Below are positions 8,975 to 17,796 of a stretch of 64,000 nucleotides of DNA, piece after piece. Origin of the DNA: Paenibacillus fonticola DSM 21315 (GTDB lineage Bacteria; Bacillota; Bacilli; Paenibacillales; Paenibacillaceae). Where the stretch lies: positions 78,941-142,940 of the forward strand of contig NZ_KB907261.1 of the NCBI RefSeq assembly GCF_000381905.1. The letters are read 5' to 3'. Position numbers and translations under genes: made by a program. The notes beneath the pieces are model-generated. The model was not told the origin of the DNA. It saw nothing but the letters and a program-made list of their open reading frames with translations, and ran no database searches. Each line of letters begins with the position of its first letter. The stretch's first letter is position 1.

Positions 8975-10345
8975 ATGAAAAAAGGTTTAGTCATTTGCCT
9001 GTTGCTTGTAACAGGTTTATTTGTATGGAGTGTTACTGCATTCGCAAGTGAGAACATCCAACAAATTGTTGAAACACAGCATGACAAGTCAGCTTCGTTT
9101 ATCAGATTGTTTATTTCTCTTGTTGTACTCGTGCTATTTATTGCAATCGCTAGGACCCTATTTTTATTCCAGTACTATAAGAACATTTTTGGAACCAAGG
9201 AAGCTTTATTGCGCATCGCATTTAATTCTCGCTCCCTTACCACAACGAATGTTCGTCATTTAGCCAAGAACCCCTTTTTACAACAGTACAAACAGGCAAT
9301 TGTCGAAAAATCAGGACAAGGAATTGCTTTTGGCTTGGATACTAATATCCTTATGCATCATCCAAGCGAAACCTTTGAGCTATTAAAAAACGAACATATT
9401 TTCATAAGCAGAGAGGTTCAGAAAGAGCTAGACGGATTAAAAAATAATTCGAATACGGAGACTGCCACAAACGCAAGACGAGCTTTCAAAGCGATTGAAG
9501 ATGCACAAACGCAGGGGCAAGCGTTAACCATACTGCCTTCTGTCAATTTTAAAACACTTACCGAGCTTAAATTAACGGATACAATGGATGACCGTATCCT
9601 GGCTGCTTATTTGCAAATATACAAGCAGGGAAAAGCAATCCTTTTCCTAACCAATGACCGCGGTGCCAAAATTACGGCAAGAAACGCAGGAATGCCTGTC
9701 TTGGAAGTAGAGCAGTCTTCAAAAGGTGCAAAAAATTCTTGGACAAGCTTTATAGTTACTGGCGTGTTTGCTTTAATAGTGTTAATCGGACTTGTTGGGT
9801 ATAATGCTGTTTCCTTTTTCCAAGCAAGTAGTCAAGTGAGCAAAGGTTTTTCTGATGCACGCGCCTCTTTGTTTAATAAAGCGAATATAGACTCAACCGA
9901 TTACGATAAAATTATTGAGCAAATTAACGAGGATACAAGTCACATTTACAATTATAATAATGTCAGCCAATTTGTTGAGCCTACGGAGAGAGGTTATGCT
10001 ATTTTGCAGTCACTAAAAGCAATGGAGCATTCTGAGCGAGCAGAGCCTACCTCCGAGCTAAGAGAAATTTTGCAGCCGTTAGCCAAACAGTATTATCCAT
10101 CCATTCAATTATCCAAAGAAACGGATGAAACCATTCAAGGAATCTTTTATTTTGGTCAAAAAGATATTCGCTTTGGTTTGCTCATGCTGAATTGGCTTAC
10201 TAGTGGAAATGATGATGATCTGCGCGAACTTCTTGCCATTGATTCATCCGCTGTCGGAATCCAGCTATTTACTGACTACGACAACCTAGATCAAGTCAAA
10301 CACGACATCATCAATATCGTGAGCTATGGACCATTCGATAACTAA
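8975..10345 (+). CDS. Membrane-anchored PIN-domain ribonuclease-like protein
   Basis: The 456-residue product has an N-terminal hydrophobic signal or anchor (residues 4-24), a second membrane segment (about 42-65), a PIN nuclease domain (about 117-235) and a third membrane helix (about 252-276) before a 180-residue helical tail. The four PIN acidic positions are present: D122 (LDTNIL), E151 (KELDG), D205/D206 (TMDDR) and D228 (TNDRG). PIN domains cleave RNA. Membrane topology with the nuclease between helices is unusual. The GGAGAAGGAG site supports the ATG at 8975. The structured region just upstream might be a regulator or substrate; that is speculation. Target and role are unknown. Confidence 0.8.
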   Translation: MKKGLVICLLLVTGLFVWSVTAFASENIQQIVETQHDKSASFIRLFISLVVLVLFIAIARTLFLFQYYKNIFGTKEALLRIAFNSRSLTTTNVRHLAKNPFLQQYKQAIVEKSGQGIAFGLDTNILMHHPSETFELLKNEHIFISREVQKELDGLKNNSNTETATNARRAFKAIEDAQTQGQALTILPSVNFKTLTELKLTDTMDDRILAAYLQIYKQGKAILFLTNDRGAKITARNAGMPVLEVEQSSKGAKNSWTSFIVTGVFALIVLIGLVGYNAVSFFQASSQVSKGFSDARASLFNKANIDSTDYDKIIEQINEDTSHIYNYNNVSQFVEPTERGYAILQSLKAMEHSERAEPTSELREILQPLAKQYYPSIQLSKETDETIQGIFYFGQKDIRFGLLMLNWLTSGNDDDLRELLAIDSSAVGIQLFTDYDNLDQVKHDIINIVSYGPFDN

Positions 10346-10356
10346 TCCTAAAATAG

Positions 10357-10402
10357 AAAAAGCATGGGAGAAAGGATGTAGCCCCTCATTCACCATGCTT
10401 TT
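10357..10402. terminator. Bidirectional terminator
   Basis: AAAAAGCATGG and CCATGCTTTTT form an inverted repeat between two convergent genes. U-rich tails exist on both strands. Confidence 0.8.
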
Positions 10403-10408
10403 TACGAT

Positions 10409-10696
10409 TTATAACCCGTTATTAAACCCACCATTTCCGTTATTGTGGTCATTCCCCGACTGATGCTGATCCAAACCATGATAATGACGATCCACTACGA
10501 CATCTACGCCTGGATTCAAATAAGGATCCTGCATCATCCGTTGATGCTGCTCATTATGTAATCGTCTTGTTGCTTCATCTTGTCTCACAGAGTGCTGTAC
10601 TCCATGCTTTCCAGCTTTTCTTATCCCCAAAATAACCGCAAATATAATGAATCCTATGAAAACCACATACAACGCCAGATTAATAAATACAGCCAT
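10409..10696 (-). CDS. Small membrane protein of unknown function
   Basis: A 95-residue protein with one N-terminal membrane helix (about residues 4-24), a basic stretch (GIRKAGKHG), then a polar tail rich in His, Gln, Asn and Gly ending GGFNNGL. Such a layout predicts a membrane-tethered protein with a disordered cytoplasmic or extracellular tail. A GGGAGGG site precedes the start. I do not recognise a family. It is convergent with the PIN gene and shares its terminator. Confidence 0.6.
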   Translation of the reverse strand: MAVFINLALYVVFIGFIIFAVILGIRKAGKHGVQHSVRQDEATRRLHNEQHQRMMQDPYLNPGVDVVVDRHYHGLDQHQSGNDHNNGNGGFNNGL

Positions 10697-10908
10697 ACGA
10701 TTCCCCCTCCCTCTCCATTATTGTAACGAATCTGCTTCCTAACGTTCCATTTGAATTGGTTGCGACTACTATTTGTTCGTACCGACCTGAGCCATTCAGT
10801 TCCGACCATTGCTATATGGTCAATGCCAACAACCCATCTGATGCAACTAATCTTGGGTTAAAATAATGAAAAGTGGTTTCCGATTTGGATTTTTTCCTTT
10901 CCCATGTT

Positions 10909-10924
10909 AAAACTGATCAGTTTT
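10909..10924. promoter_or_regulatory. 16-bp perfect palindrome upstream of a small gene
   Basis: AAAACTGATCAGTTTT is a perfect inverted repeat ending 22 bp before the next start codon. It could be an operator overlapping the promoter or leader of the two-gene unit at 10947-12108. Confidence 0.45.
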
Positions 10925-10946
10925 AGCACAAAGGAGAGGATGCAGC

Positions 10947-11342
10947 ATGATTTGTTCCAGCTGTAGGCAAATCGTTGCCAATGTTAAAAAGAGATGTTCC
11001 TGCGGGCGCATTCCTGCTAAACGTGCAGATGTGTTCCTCGCACAATTAAATGGACTAATCCATGATGAAGAGTGGATTTCTCCTATAATTGTGATTCAAA
11101 ATAACGTAGGAAATCTGCACTCCCCGACATTACAAATAGTGGCTACAAAAACTGCTGATAGTCATCCGCTATTCGTTAAAGAATTAACGGGTTATTCTGC
11201 AGAGGGAGCATTCAAGCTGAATGTTGATGTTAGTAAAATTATGACGATTGATAAGCAAGCTCGACTTTTGCAACCACTGGGAAGGCTGTCCAATTATATG
11301 ATGAGCCAATTGGAAGGCATGCTAAAGGAATTGATTTATTAA
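10947..11342 (+). CDS. Hypothetical protein with N-terminal Cys cluster
   Basis: A 131-residue protein starting with a likely zinc ribbon: C3-x2-C6, then C17-x-C19 within KKRCSCGR. The remainder is mixed alpha/beta without a motif I know. AAAGGAGAGGA precedes the ATG. It is followed after 28 bp by the LytTR regulator on the same strand, so the two are probably co-transcribed. It could be a partner or sensor for that regulator; no function can be assigned. Confidence 0.6.
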   Translation: MICSSCRQIVANVKKRCSCGRIPAKRADVFLAQLNGLIHDEEWISPIIVIQNNVGNLHSPTLQIVATKTADSHPLFVKELTGYSAEGAFKLNVDVSKIMTIDKQARLLQPLGRLSNYMMSQLEGMLKELIY

Positions 11343-11370
11343 GCTATTTGTTACAGGTAAGGTGATCCAT

Positions 11371-12108
11371 TTGAATGAACCTACTCTAAAGATGCTGATT
11401 GTAGGGAGTGATGAGCAGTCAAGCATGTTAACGATGCTTCTGTCAAATATTCCGAACGTTGAAATTATTGAAGCAGTAGCTACCACCAAAGATTACGTGG
11501 ATCGTATCATTGATCAACCTGATATTAATGCCGTTTTATTAAGTCATACTATAGATGGGGAATTGAATGCTATTGAAGCCTATCATAAACTCCGTTTACA
11601 TGGCAGAATGGTTCCGACAGTTCTGATTACAAACCAATTATTATCTGCAAGCTATGTTGCTGACTTGGGTATTGTCGATATTTTAGAGACCCCCTTTACA
11701 CTTGAACGACTTAAAATAGGGGTTGAAAAACAACGTTGGAGCATTAGGCAATATCAGTTTATATCTAGCGGCGGTTTATTCGTTCCTGTTGTTTCCAACG
11801 AGATTCAACTATTCACACCCAATGATATTTTATTTATTGAATCCATCAATCGAACGGTCTATGTTCATACCGCGAAAGGGGAAATGGAATCGAAAATCCC
11901 CATTAAAGTCTACGAAAATTATTTAATGTATCACGATTTCGTGTTAACACACCGCTCTTGCTTGATTAATCTTCATCAAATTGAACATATTCATGAAAAC
12001 ATTATTCGTTTTAAGCATGCTACTCAAACCGCTGTCATCACAGAAGACAAGAAAGCTTCCTTTACCAAGCAATTTCAAATTTTTATGAGCAAAGGGCTTA
12101 GGAATTAA
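11371..12108 (+). CDS. LytTR-type response regulator
   Basis: The N-terminal 120 residues resemble a receiver domain (KMLIVGSDEQ, then LLSHT where the phospho-acceptor strand should be), but the usual Asp after strand 3 is not evident. The C-terminal part is a LytTR DNA-binding domain: FIESINRTVYVHT, then FVLTHRSCLINL. I prefer the TTG at 11371 because AAGGTGAT lies five bases upstream; an in-frame GTG nine bases earlier is possible. No histidine kinase is nearby. It probably regulates element genes. Its 3' end overlaps the convergent RuvC-like gene by 4 nt. Confidence 0.8.
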   Translation: MNEPTLKMLIVGSDEQSSMLTMLLSNIPNVEIIEAVATTKDYVDRIIDQPDINAVLLSHTIDGELNAIEAYHKLRLHGRMVPTVLITNQLLSASYVADLGIVDILETPFTLERLKIGVEKQRWSIRQYQFISSGGLFVPVVSNEIQLFTPNDILFIESINRTVYVHTAKGEMESKIPIKVYENYLMYHDFVLTHRSCLINLHQIEHIHENIIRFKHATQTAVITEDKKASFTKQFQIFMSKGLRN

Positions 12109-12650
12109 CATATTCCTTCGCCCTTTTGTAGTAGCTGAGCAGCGCCTTGCATATGTAACGGTAAACTTTCGTAATTGGTATAACACCAGTAGATTGCCAA
12201 ACCTAATGCATCTGCTTGGTTTGTATCAAAATACAGAGGAGAGCCGAGATAACTATTCAAAAATTGAAACAATGTCTGCTTATTCCCGTTGGGTAGCTGT
12301 AAAATCTGTCTAACACCTTTGGTTCGCCAGACATGAACTTGCAGCGGCTTGCCAAAGCAAATGGAGTGGCTATGACATGTCACTTCTATCACGTATTGCA
12401 ATACGGCAAGCTTACGGAAAGTCTGAACGTTTCGCTGAAACTGAATTTCCTCGCACACCACTTCATCAATTTCATATTCTCCAATCATTCCAGCTAACCA
12501 TTTTTGGATTTGTTGAAGACGCTCGATATAATGCTGCTTTCCATTCAATTGGAGTAGACCATAAGCAATAACTTCGCAATGATCACGATGTATTTTCACT
12601 ATGCAAAAACCAAAGCGGAGTAGGGATTGGTCGCAAAAAAGGACTCTCAT
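12105..12650 (-). CDS. RuvC-like Holliday junction resolvase
   Basis: A 181-residue RNase H-fold nuclease of the RuvC group. The four acidic positions can be placed: D7 (FCDQSL), E67/E68 (VVCEEIQ), D142 and D147 (FDTNQADALG). RuvC-type enzymes cut four-way DNA junctions; element- and phage-encoded ones process replication intermediates. It overlaps the upstream primase gene by 4 nt (ATGA type), so the two are translationally coupled and form a replication or recombination unit of the element. Confidence 0.8.
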   Translation of the reverse strand: MRVLFCDQSLLRFGFCIVKIHRDHCEVIAYGLLQLNGKQHYIERLQQIQKWLAGMIGEYEIDEVVCEEIQFQRNVQTFRKLAVLQYVIEVTCHSHSICFGKPLQVHVWRTKGVRQILQLPNGNKQTLFQFLNSYLGSPLYFDTNQADALGLAIYWCYTNYESLPLHMQGAAQLLQKGEGIC

Positions 12651-14098
12651 TGGACCTTCTCTAGCTGCATTTCAAATATCATATAGTGCTTATAAAGCTG
12701 AACAAGTGCTTCCTCGTAAATCTCATCCCATTTTGTCGATTGAACGAGTATTGAGAACTGCTCGCTAGCATCTTGATTGAGAAGAGTGGGGACCTTATAC
12801 AAGCTTGCTATTGATTTTTCCATCTTATAATACCCGTTCTGTATCAGCTCTAAAAATCCCGATTCTCGCAACGCTATCACTCTTCGGTGTACAGTATTAC
12901 GGCTTATGCCCGTCATATCCTCTAATTGTCTAATGGAAAAATACACTTGCCCATTTTCATGGTACATGCGTCCCAAAATGATGATAGCCCAAGCCACTTG
13001 CTGCAAAACAGGGTCATACATTTCTTGAATTGTTCGAATATCCTCTGCATAAAAAACAACTTCTCTAGCTCTTGCCGCAAAAAACTTCTTGTCCTTGATG
13101 TAAATATGATGAACATCCGTTGCAACATCTCGTTTAATTTCTTGCTCACTGCTTTTGGATCGGTTCATTCGCCTTTCTCTGAGCGCCCACTCGGTAACTT
13201 TTTCAATGGTCTCTGACTCTGTCAGCCCTTGTTCTTTGTAATGGAGCGCAATGATAAACTGATAATAATGACGTCCCTTCTGTTGTTCAGCATCATACTG
13301 AGGAATACCATCTTCAAGTAATTTCTGAGCTGCAACGGATAACGCGGTGCTATTCAAATCAGCCTTTTTAGCCGATGGGACAAGTTGAGTCGCGCTTACT
13401 TCAATGCTCTGCTTGGAGCGTCCTATCGTCAAATCACTTTTTTGCAATCGTTCATCATCATCTAATCTTGTGTTACTTAAAAATTGAACTTGTTCTTTGG
13501 ATATCGGTTGAATATTCAAGAAATACGCTACGGCATCTTCTATTGGCTGCAAATCATGCTGTAAGAAGGTTGTACGCACCATTGATTTCCGATGTATCGC
13601 AAATGGGAGCTTGATGCCACGACTATTTTCTTTCTGTTCAGGTCTCAGTTCAATCTTTCTGCCCTTATCACCAAGCTGCTGAATGATGTATTTGCCAAAA
13701 GACACTAATTTAGAGATGGGGACGGTTTCCTCAAAAAACATCCAGATATGCCACCCTTTTGAGCCACTATATTCAATATGCAGGTCTTCTGCCTTGAATC
13801 CAGCAGCTTTAAGCAATTGCAACAAATGCAATGGAATCGAGGGGTCATGTTCATCAACGTCAAAGCATAGAAACTTACTTGCCTGTCCAATGTAATAGCA
13901 ACCAACGGTGCGTTTCCCCGTCAAATGAGACTTTACTGTACTGTCAACAAGCTTTTTAGTGGAAGTGCAGTATCTGGCTTGTTCGCCTTCTCCATATTGC
14001 TCAATAAAACGTGTACGCTCGCCAATGACAAGCTTATTTAATTGTTGTAATAGCGCTTCTTTCTGCGCTTGTATTTGTTGTTCTATCTTTTGTAGCAT
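12647..14098 (-). CDS. Archaeo-eukaryotic-type primase with C-terminal winged helix
   Basis: The 483-residue product has an archaeo-eukaryotic primase core resembling the TOTE/plasmid-type primase domain: metal motif FDVDEHD (D80, D82), then YSGSKGWHIW (110-119), then KIELRPEQ and RGIKLPFAIHR (148-170). A helical middle part and a C-terminal winged-helix segment (about 400-440, GISRNTVHRRVIALRESG) follow. Such proteins start DNA synthesis for plasmids and integrative elements. With the overlapping RuvC-like gene it suggests the excised circle could replicate or be repaired. No helicase gene is recognisable nearby. ATG is preceded by AAGGAG. Confidence 0.82.
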   Translation of the reverse strand: MLQKIEQQIQAQKEALLQQLNKLVIGERTRFIEQYGEGEQARYCTSTKKLVDSTVKSHLTGKRTVGCYYIGQASKFLCFDVDEHDPSIPLHLLQLLKAAGFKAEDLHIEYSGSKGWHIWMFFEETVPISKLVSFGKYIIQQLGDKGRKIELRPEQKENSRGIKLPFAIHRKSMVRTTFLQHDLQPIEDAVAYFLNIQPISKEQVQFLSNTRLDDDERLQKSDLTIGRSKQSIEVSATQLVPSAKKADLNSTALSVAAQKLLEDGIPQYDAEQQKGRHYYQFIIALHYKEQGLTESETIEKVTEWALRERRMNRSKSSEQEIKRDVATDVHHIYIKDKKFFAARAREVVFYAEDIRTIQEMYDPVLQQVAWAIIILGRMYHENGQVYFSIRQLEDMTGISRNTVHRRVIALRESGFLELIQNGYYKMEKSIASLYKVPTLLNQDASEQFSILVQSTKWDEIYEEALVQLYKHYMIFEMQLEKVQ

Positions 14099-14430
14099 AT
14101 ATCATAATCTCCTTCAAACTATAAGTTATAAGCATCCATGCAGATTTAACTCGATGGTGAAAATCGGAACAGATGCCATGAGTAGAGACATTATATATGC
14201 GTAAAAAGCAAAGTCAAATTTCTATTTTTTTATACGGTTTGGGACATATCTTTATGGGACACAAGACTATATTTTTCTTCTTTCAAGAACCAGACCATCA
14301 TTAAGCAAGAAACAAGAGATGGAACATAAACAATTAAAAATCTAGCCTTGGCAAGGGAATGGAAACCAGCTATACTGGTTGCTACAGATAATCTGGATAA
14401 AAATGGATTTTCGGTAGGGAGGATGAACTA
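14099..14430. other. Divergent intergenic region of the replication module
   Basis: About 330 AT-rich bp between the primase (minus) and a plus-strand operon. It contains ACCAG-ctata-CTGGT (14365-14379) and TTATCCAGA on the minus strand at 14392-14400, one mismatch from a DnaA box. An origin is possible but only one such box is seen. Confidence 0.3.
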
Positions 14431-14715
14431 ATGGGCTTTGTTACACCACAGAACACAATTTTATTTGCCCTGTTTTTAATTGGGCTTTCTACGCTATATA
14501 AGTATTTAGAACGTAAGGTATTGCAAGACATGCATGAAACACCCGAAGCTTTTCAACATATCGGAAAAGGATTTCGTTCTCGTTATCAGCAACTATATCG
14601 TGACCAATCCGATGCACGCCATGTTCATTTTTTTGATGAGAACGCAATTAAAATAGAACTTCAAAAAATAAAGCCACATCGAGCAACAGTACCATCCAAG
14701 AAAGGAGAACAATAA
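14431..14715 (+). CDS. Small membrane protein of unknown function
   Basis: A 94-residue protein with one N-terminal hydrophobic helix (about residues 8-22), then a charged helix (YKYLERKVLQDMHETPEAF) and a basic tail. GGGAGG precedes the ATG. It is the first gene of a compact three-gene plus-strand operon (14431-15463) with a 5-bp gap to the next. I recognise no family. Confidence 0.6.
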   Translation: MGFVTPQNTILFALFLIGLSTLYKYLERKVLQDMHETPEAFQHIGKGFRSRYQQLYRDQSDARHVHFFDENAIKIELQKIKPHRATVPSKKGEQ

Positions 14716-14720
14716 CCTCC

Positions 14721-15056
14721 ATGGACTTGACCAATCAATCGGTAGCCTTTTATATACGCGGCGAAACGCCTCGAACCATTAATAAGCAATACCTGACCTT
14801 GCAGCAATTCTGTTACGATTATCAGGTTGCTTACGCGGATGTTATCGTACTTAAAGATATTGTCAAATCGGATGCGCCACGTCCAAGTCTCCAGTCTATT
14901 TTGGATGGTTCAACAAAAGTTGATGTATTAGTCGTTCAGTCTTATCACATTTTGCACATCGACCATGACCAGTTCTTAAATATCTCGGAGCAGTTGTTGA
15001 AACATGGTGTCTCATTGCTTATTATTAATGAACGAGAAGCTGGTGAAGCCATTTGA
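14721..15056 (+). CDS. Degenerate resolvase-fold protein lacking the catalytic serine
   Basis: The 111-residue protein follows the pattern of a serine-recombinase N-terminal domain. VAFYIRGET aligns with VAIYVRVST of this element's own integrase, with Glu in place of the catalytic Ser. It then shows the alternating strand-helix order (DVIVLKDI; KVDVLVVQSY; GVSLLIINE) that matches positions of resolvase strands. The active-site arginines of SRFAR are replaced by YHILH. It has no recombinase or zinc domain. It is probably catalytically dead and could act as an interaction partner or regulator of recombination. The next gene overlaps its stop codon. The homology is inferred by eye from a weak match. 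Confidence 0.5.
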   Translation: MDLTNQSVAFYIRGETPRTINKQYLTLQQFCYDYQVAYADVIVLKDIVKSDAPRPSLQSILDGSTKVDVLVVQSYHILHIDHDQFLNISEQLLKHGVSLLIINEREAGEAI

Positions 15057-15463
15057 AATATTATGGAAAGTTATTTTTTACGAGTCAAAAATTATCTCTC
15101 TTACTGGCGATTGCTGTTCTTCTAGCTGTCGCCAGCTGGCTTGTATTTATTAAGTTTAGTTTGATTTATTGGTTTGTTCCTGCTGTCATCCTTGCAGTAT
15201 TGCTATATGTAGATCTGTTGCATGCCGAACGTAAGTCTAGTGCGTTCATCTTAGAAAACGAGATTATTATTAATCGCGTGCTGGCGTTTGGCTTATTTGT
15301 CTATGTTTATCGTAAGCGATTAAGTGATGAGGAAGCTGACGCTATTCAGCATTTTTTAGATTTACTTGAAGCAACGAACAATCAGCCACTCAGCATTTCA
15401 GCCATTAATGAGCTTGTTCACTCACATATTATTTTTTATCGCTATGAGCCTGTTTTTTCTTGA
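15053..15463 (+). CDS. Two-helix membrane protein of unknown function
   Basis: A 136-residue protein with two adjacent membrane helices (about residues 14-32 and 37-54), then a soluble part beginning LLHAERKSSAF. It starts at a TTG that overlaps the TGA of the preceding gene (TTGA), so translation is coupled. It closes the three-gene operon. No family recognised. Confidence 0.6.
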   Translation: MKYYGKLFFTSQKLSLLLAIAVLLAVASWLVFIKFSLIYWFVPAVILAVLLYVDLLHAERKSSAFILENEIIINRVLAFGLFVYVYRKRLSDEEADAIQHFLDLLEATNNQPLSISAINELVHSHIIFYRYEPVFS

Positions 15464-15798
15464 AAAATGCTGCTTTTTATTTGGTAATCCAATATTATTA
15501 AGAGAATTTAATTGCATATACAGGTTGTTTCAATCTAGAGAGGTTGATTCTCATTAAAGGTATCTACCAAGTATGATGAGCTGCTTGTCATTTTTAAAAT
15601 CAGTAATCCTATCCTATCTATCAGATACGATAGATACAACGGGAAGAATGGATATTGTAAATACAACAAACAAATACGTTCTAACCGAAATGACCGCTAT
15701 ATTCCATACCACCATTCCGTTTAATCGAACCATTTCATAAAATGTACTCAATGAATATAGTCTGACTGATAGCCAATCAAAGGAAATCACATAAAAAA
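15464..15798. other. Intergenic gap with an 8-bp inverted repeat
   Basis: About 335 bp lacking a convincing gene. The clear structure is TATCTATC-agatac-GATAGATA at 15615-15636, a perfect 8-bp inverted repeat with a 6-bp spacer that could be an operator or recombinase site. Confidence 0.4.
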
Positions 15799-15845
15799 AG
15801 CCAAGCCTTTGCGCTGATCCCTATCAGCATACAATCGGCTTGGCT
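15799..15845 (-). terminator. Terminator of the tyrosine recombinase gene
   Basis: AGCCAAGCC and GGCTTGGCT form a 9-bp stem followed on the minus strand by a T run, 14 bp after the recombinase stop. Confidence 0.85.
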
Positions 15846-15858
15846 ATTTGCGCTTGTT

Positions 15859-16749
15859 TTACATCACATCATCGAGTTTTCGTAGTACCTCGTTCAGTTC
15901 TTCCTTACGATGCCTCGTGTAGATTTCTGTCGAAGATGTATGCTTGTGGCGCAGAAGTTCCTGCGCTTTTTTAATATTTCCTGTTTCGTCTATGATGCGT
16001 TTTGCAAATGTGTGACGTAACTGATGACAGGTGAACTGAACACCAGATGTTTTGCATACTCGCTGAATCATTTTAACAGCAGCTCGCTTACCAGCATGGG
16101 CTGATTTCCGACTGACAAATAAATAAGGACTGTCGGCAAATCTGCTTTTGGCACGTTCAACTATCCATTGGTCAATGGCTCCACGTAGCTCAGCACTTTC
16201 AAGCGCTAACTCCCCGTAAAACCCACCTTTGCCTTCTCGAATGATAACCTTTTGCTTGCCTGGTGTTCGGATAATGTCGGCAAGCTCTAAATTCAGCATT
16301 TCTTCCTGTCGCAGACCAAGATACAACATAAGATAAATCATGCATCTATCCCTATTTCTCAGAAAATCGCTCGGCTCTTTTTCTAACCCCTTACGGATAT
16401 CCCTAATTTCGTTTTTATCCAAGAATTTTGGATCTTTCCAGCGTTCTATATCTGCCAATGCTTCATCCTTAACAGCAATGACTTCCTTTAATTTCCCTGT
16501 CGCTTGTAAATACTGAATCCATTTCCTTAAAGCGGCAAGCTTTCGATTAATACTTTTCGGATGGTTCTTTCTGATCGTTTTCAAATAAGATTTATATTCC
16601 AATATGAGCAGTTGTGTAACGATTTCCGATTGGTCAGGAAGAGCATCCCGCCATTGTATAAATTCATTTATTACAGCAGTATAGCCAGCAATTGTTTTCT
16701 GCCGCATCTCTTGTTGTTTAAGGTATAGGGTAAAGTCCAATCGGCTCAT
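15859..16749 (-). CDS. Tyrosine recombinase (XerC/D-like integrase)
   Basis: A 296-residue phage-integrase-family enzyme. An N-terminal SAM-like DNA-binding domain covers about residues 1-90. The catalytic domain shows R147 (GLRQEEM), a lysine in REGKGG (about 174), H242-x2-R245 (HQLRH), a histidine in RHKH (268-270) and nucleophile Y277 (EIYTRH). All key residues are present. It is a second recombinase inside the serine-integrase element and could move an internal module, resolve dimers, or be left from an older integration. A 20-bp sequence repeated twice directly upstream may be its binding or control site. Confidence 0.92.
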   Translation of the reverse strand: MSRLDFTLYLKQQEMRQKTIAGYTAVINEFIQWRDALPDQSEIVTQLLILEYKSYLKTIRKNHPKSINRKLAALRKWIQYLQATGKLKEVIAVKDEALADIERWKDPKFLDKNEIRDIRKGLEKEPSDFLRNRDRCMIYLMLYLGLRQEEMLNLELADIIRTPGKQKVIIREGKGGFYGELALESAELRGAIDQWIVERAKSRFADSPYLFVSRKSAHAGKRAAVKMIQRVCKTSGVQFTCHQLRHTFAKRIIDETGNIKKAQELLRHKHTSSTEIYTRHRKEELNEVLRKLDDVM

Positions 16750-16757
16750 CTCCTTTT

Positions 16758-16822
16758 ACATTCTGTGACCTATTTTTCTAAGACAGATGGCTCTTGTTAT
16801 GAACATTCTGTACCCTATTATT
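16758..16822. repeat. Two 20-bp direct repeats upstream of the tyrosine recombinase
   Basis: 16758-16777 and 16803-16822 match at 17 of 20 positions (shared ACATTCTGT and CCTATT) and start 45 bp apart. They begin 9 bp upstream of the recombinase start. They could be recombinase or repressor sites. Confidence 0.5.
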
Positions 16823-16827
16823 GCATT

Positions 16828-16859
16828 AAAGGACACACAATCAAAATTGTGTGTCCTTT
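16828..16859. terminator. Terminator after the AbiE locus
   Basis: A perfect 14-bp inverted repeat (AAAGGACACACAAT) with a 4-nt loop ends 18 bp beyond the stop of the AbiEii remnant. It works as a terminator on the minus strand. Confidence 0.85.
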
Positions 16860-16877
16860 CAATATTAATTCATTTTA

Positions 16878-17796
16878 TTATCCCTTGATCATCCAAGCTC
16901 TGTCTATACAACTCCAATGACCAAAAAACTCTTTCTCATTAAGTATTGATTGATAGATAGGCTTAAGAAAATCAACAAGATAAGTCATAATATCCTGAAA
17001 TACAAACTGCTCCTCAATCCCTAAACGACGTACAAAAGCCACCCATTGTTTTGTCCGACTCTCATCCTCAACAAAGTCTGCAAATAAACAAAGGATGCTC
17101 TTTTTCCAATACTGTACCTCGTCGCTGGAATGTTTCAAACACTGCCTCGTAAAGAATGCGACCATCAAAATCATTAGTCGTTAGCAGGATATAGATATCA
17201 TAAAAATCCTTCATCCGGCTGTTCATTACCGACAATGTAATCATCGCTTCAAATTTTTCTGAAATGACGGATTCCTTCGAGTAGGCTTGCACCTGTGGAG
17301 TTGCCATATCAAGCAAAACAGGGTAGTCGATTAGTTGTGGCTTCGGAACTACGACATCTCCAAATCCGATATCAAATTGCAAGCTCTTTTTCATTCGTCC
17401 TAGAGCTGTTACTTTGACTCTTACTCCCTCATAGTCAGCATCCTCTTTAATTCTCTCCGTTGTCATTTCATCCAATTGAAACATAATGCCATCTGAAGGA
17501 ACGTCTATTGAGCAAATCGTAACAAACGACTCCCTTAATATTGCTAGCTCATTAGCAATCTGTCTGGCGAGAAAGTCAACATCTTTGGTTGGGCGAGCTT
17601 TGAATTGAGTTTGTGAGAATAGAAACAAGCCGCCTTTCAAAATAAATTTATCCCTGTAATCGGAGATGGACAAGCGATATAAAAAACGCTCTTGAAAATA
17701 AAGGAGAAGCAACGTATCAAATGATTTTCCTGATTTCTTCGCTATATTTTTCAAGCGTTCTGAAACAGAGGCGGGGATATTCTTAATCTCACTCAT
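16878..17796 (-). pseudogene. AbiEii-type nucleotidyltransferase toxin, frameshifted
   Basis: AbiEii toxins are nucleotidyltransferases that arrest growth in type IV toxin-antitoxin and abortive-infection systems. The first frame (17796 to 17068) keeps the catalytic core: KGGLFLFS, then RPTKDVDFLA with the metal-binding Asp pair. After EKEHPLF it runs into a stop, while the remaining 70 or so residues (ADFVEDESRTKQW onward, to 16878) continue in another frame. The shift lies near 17081-17096 in a TTTGTTTATTTGCAG stretch, consistent with a 4-nt insertion. The toxin is probably inactive or C-terminally truncated; programmed shifting or sequencing error cannot be excluded. Its ATG overlaps the antitoxin stop. 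Confidence 0.8.
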
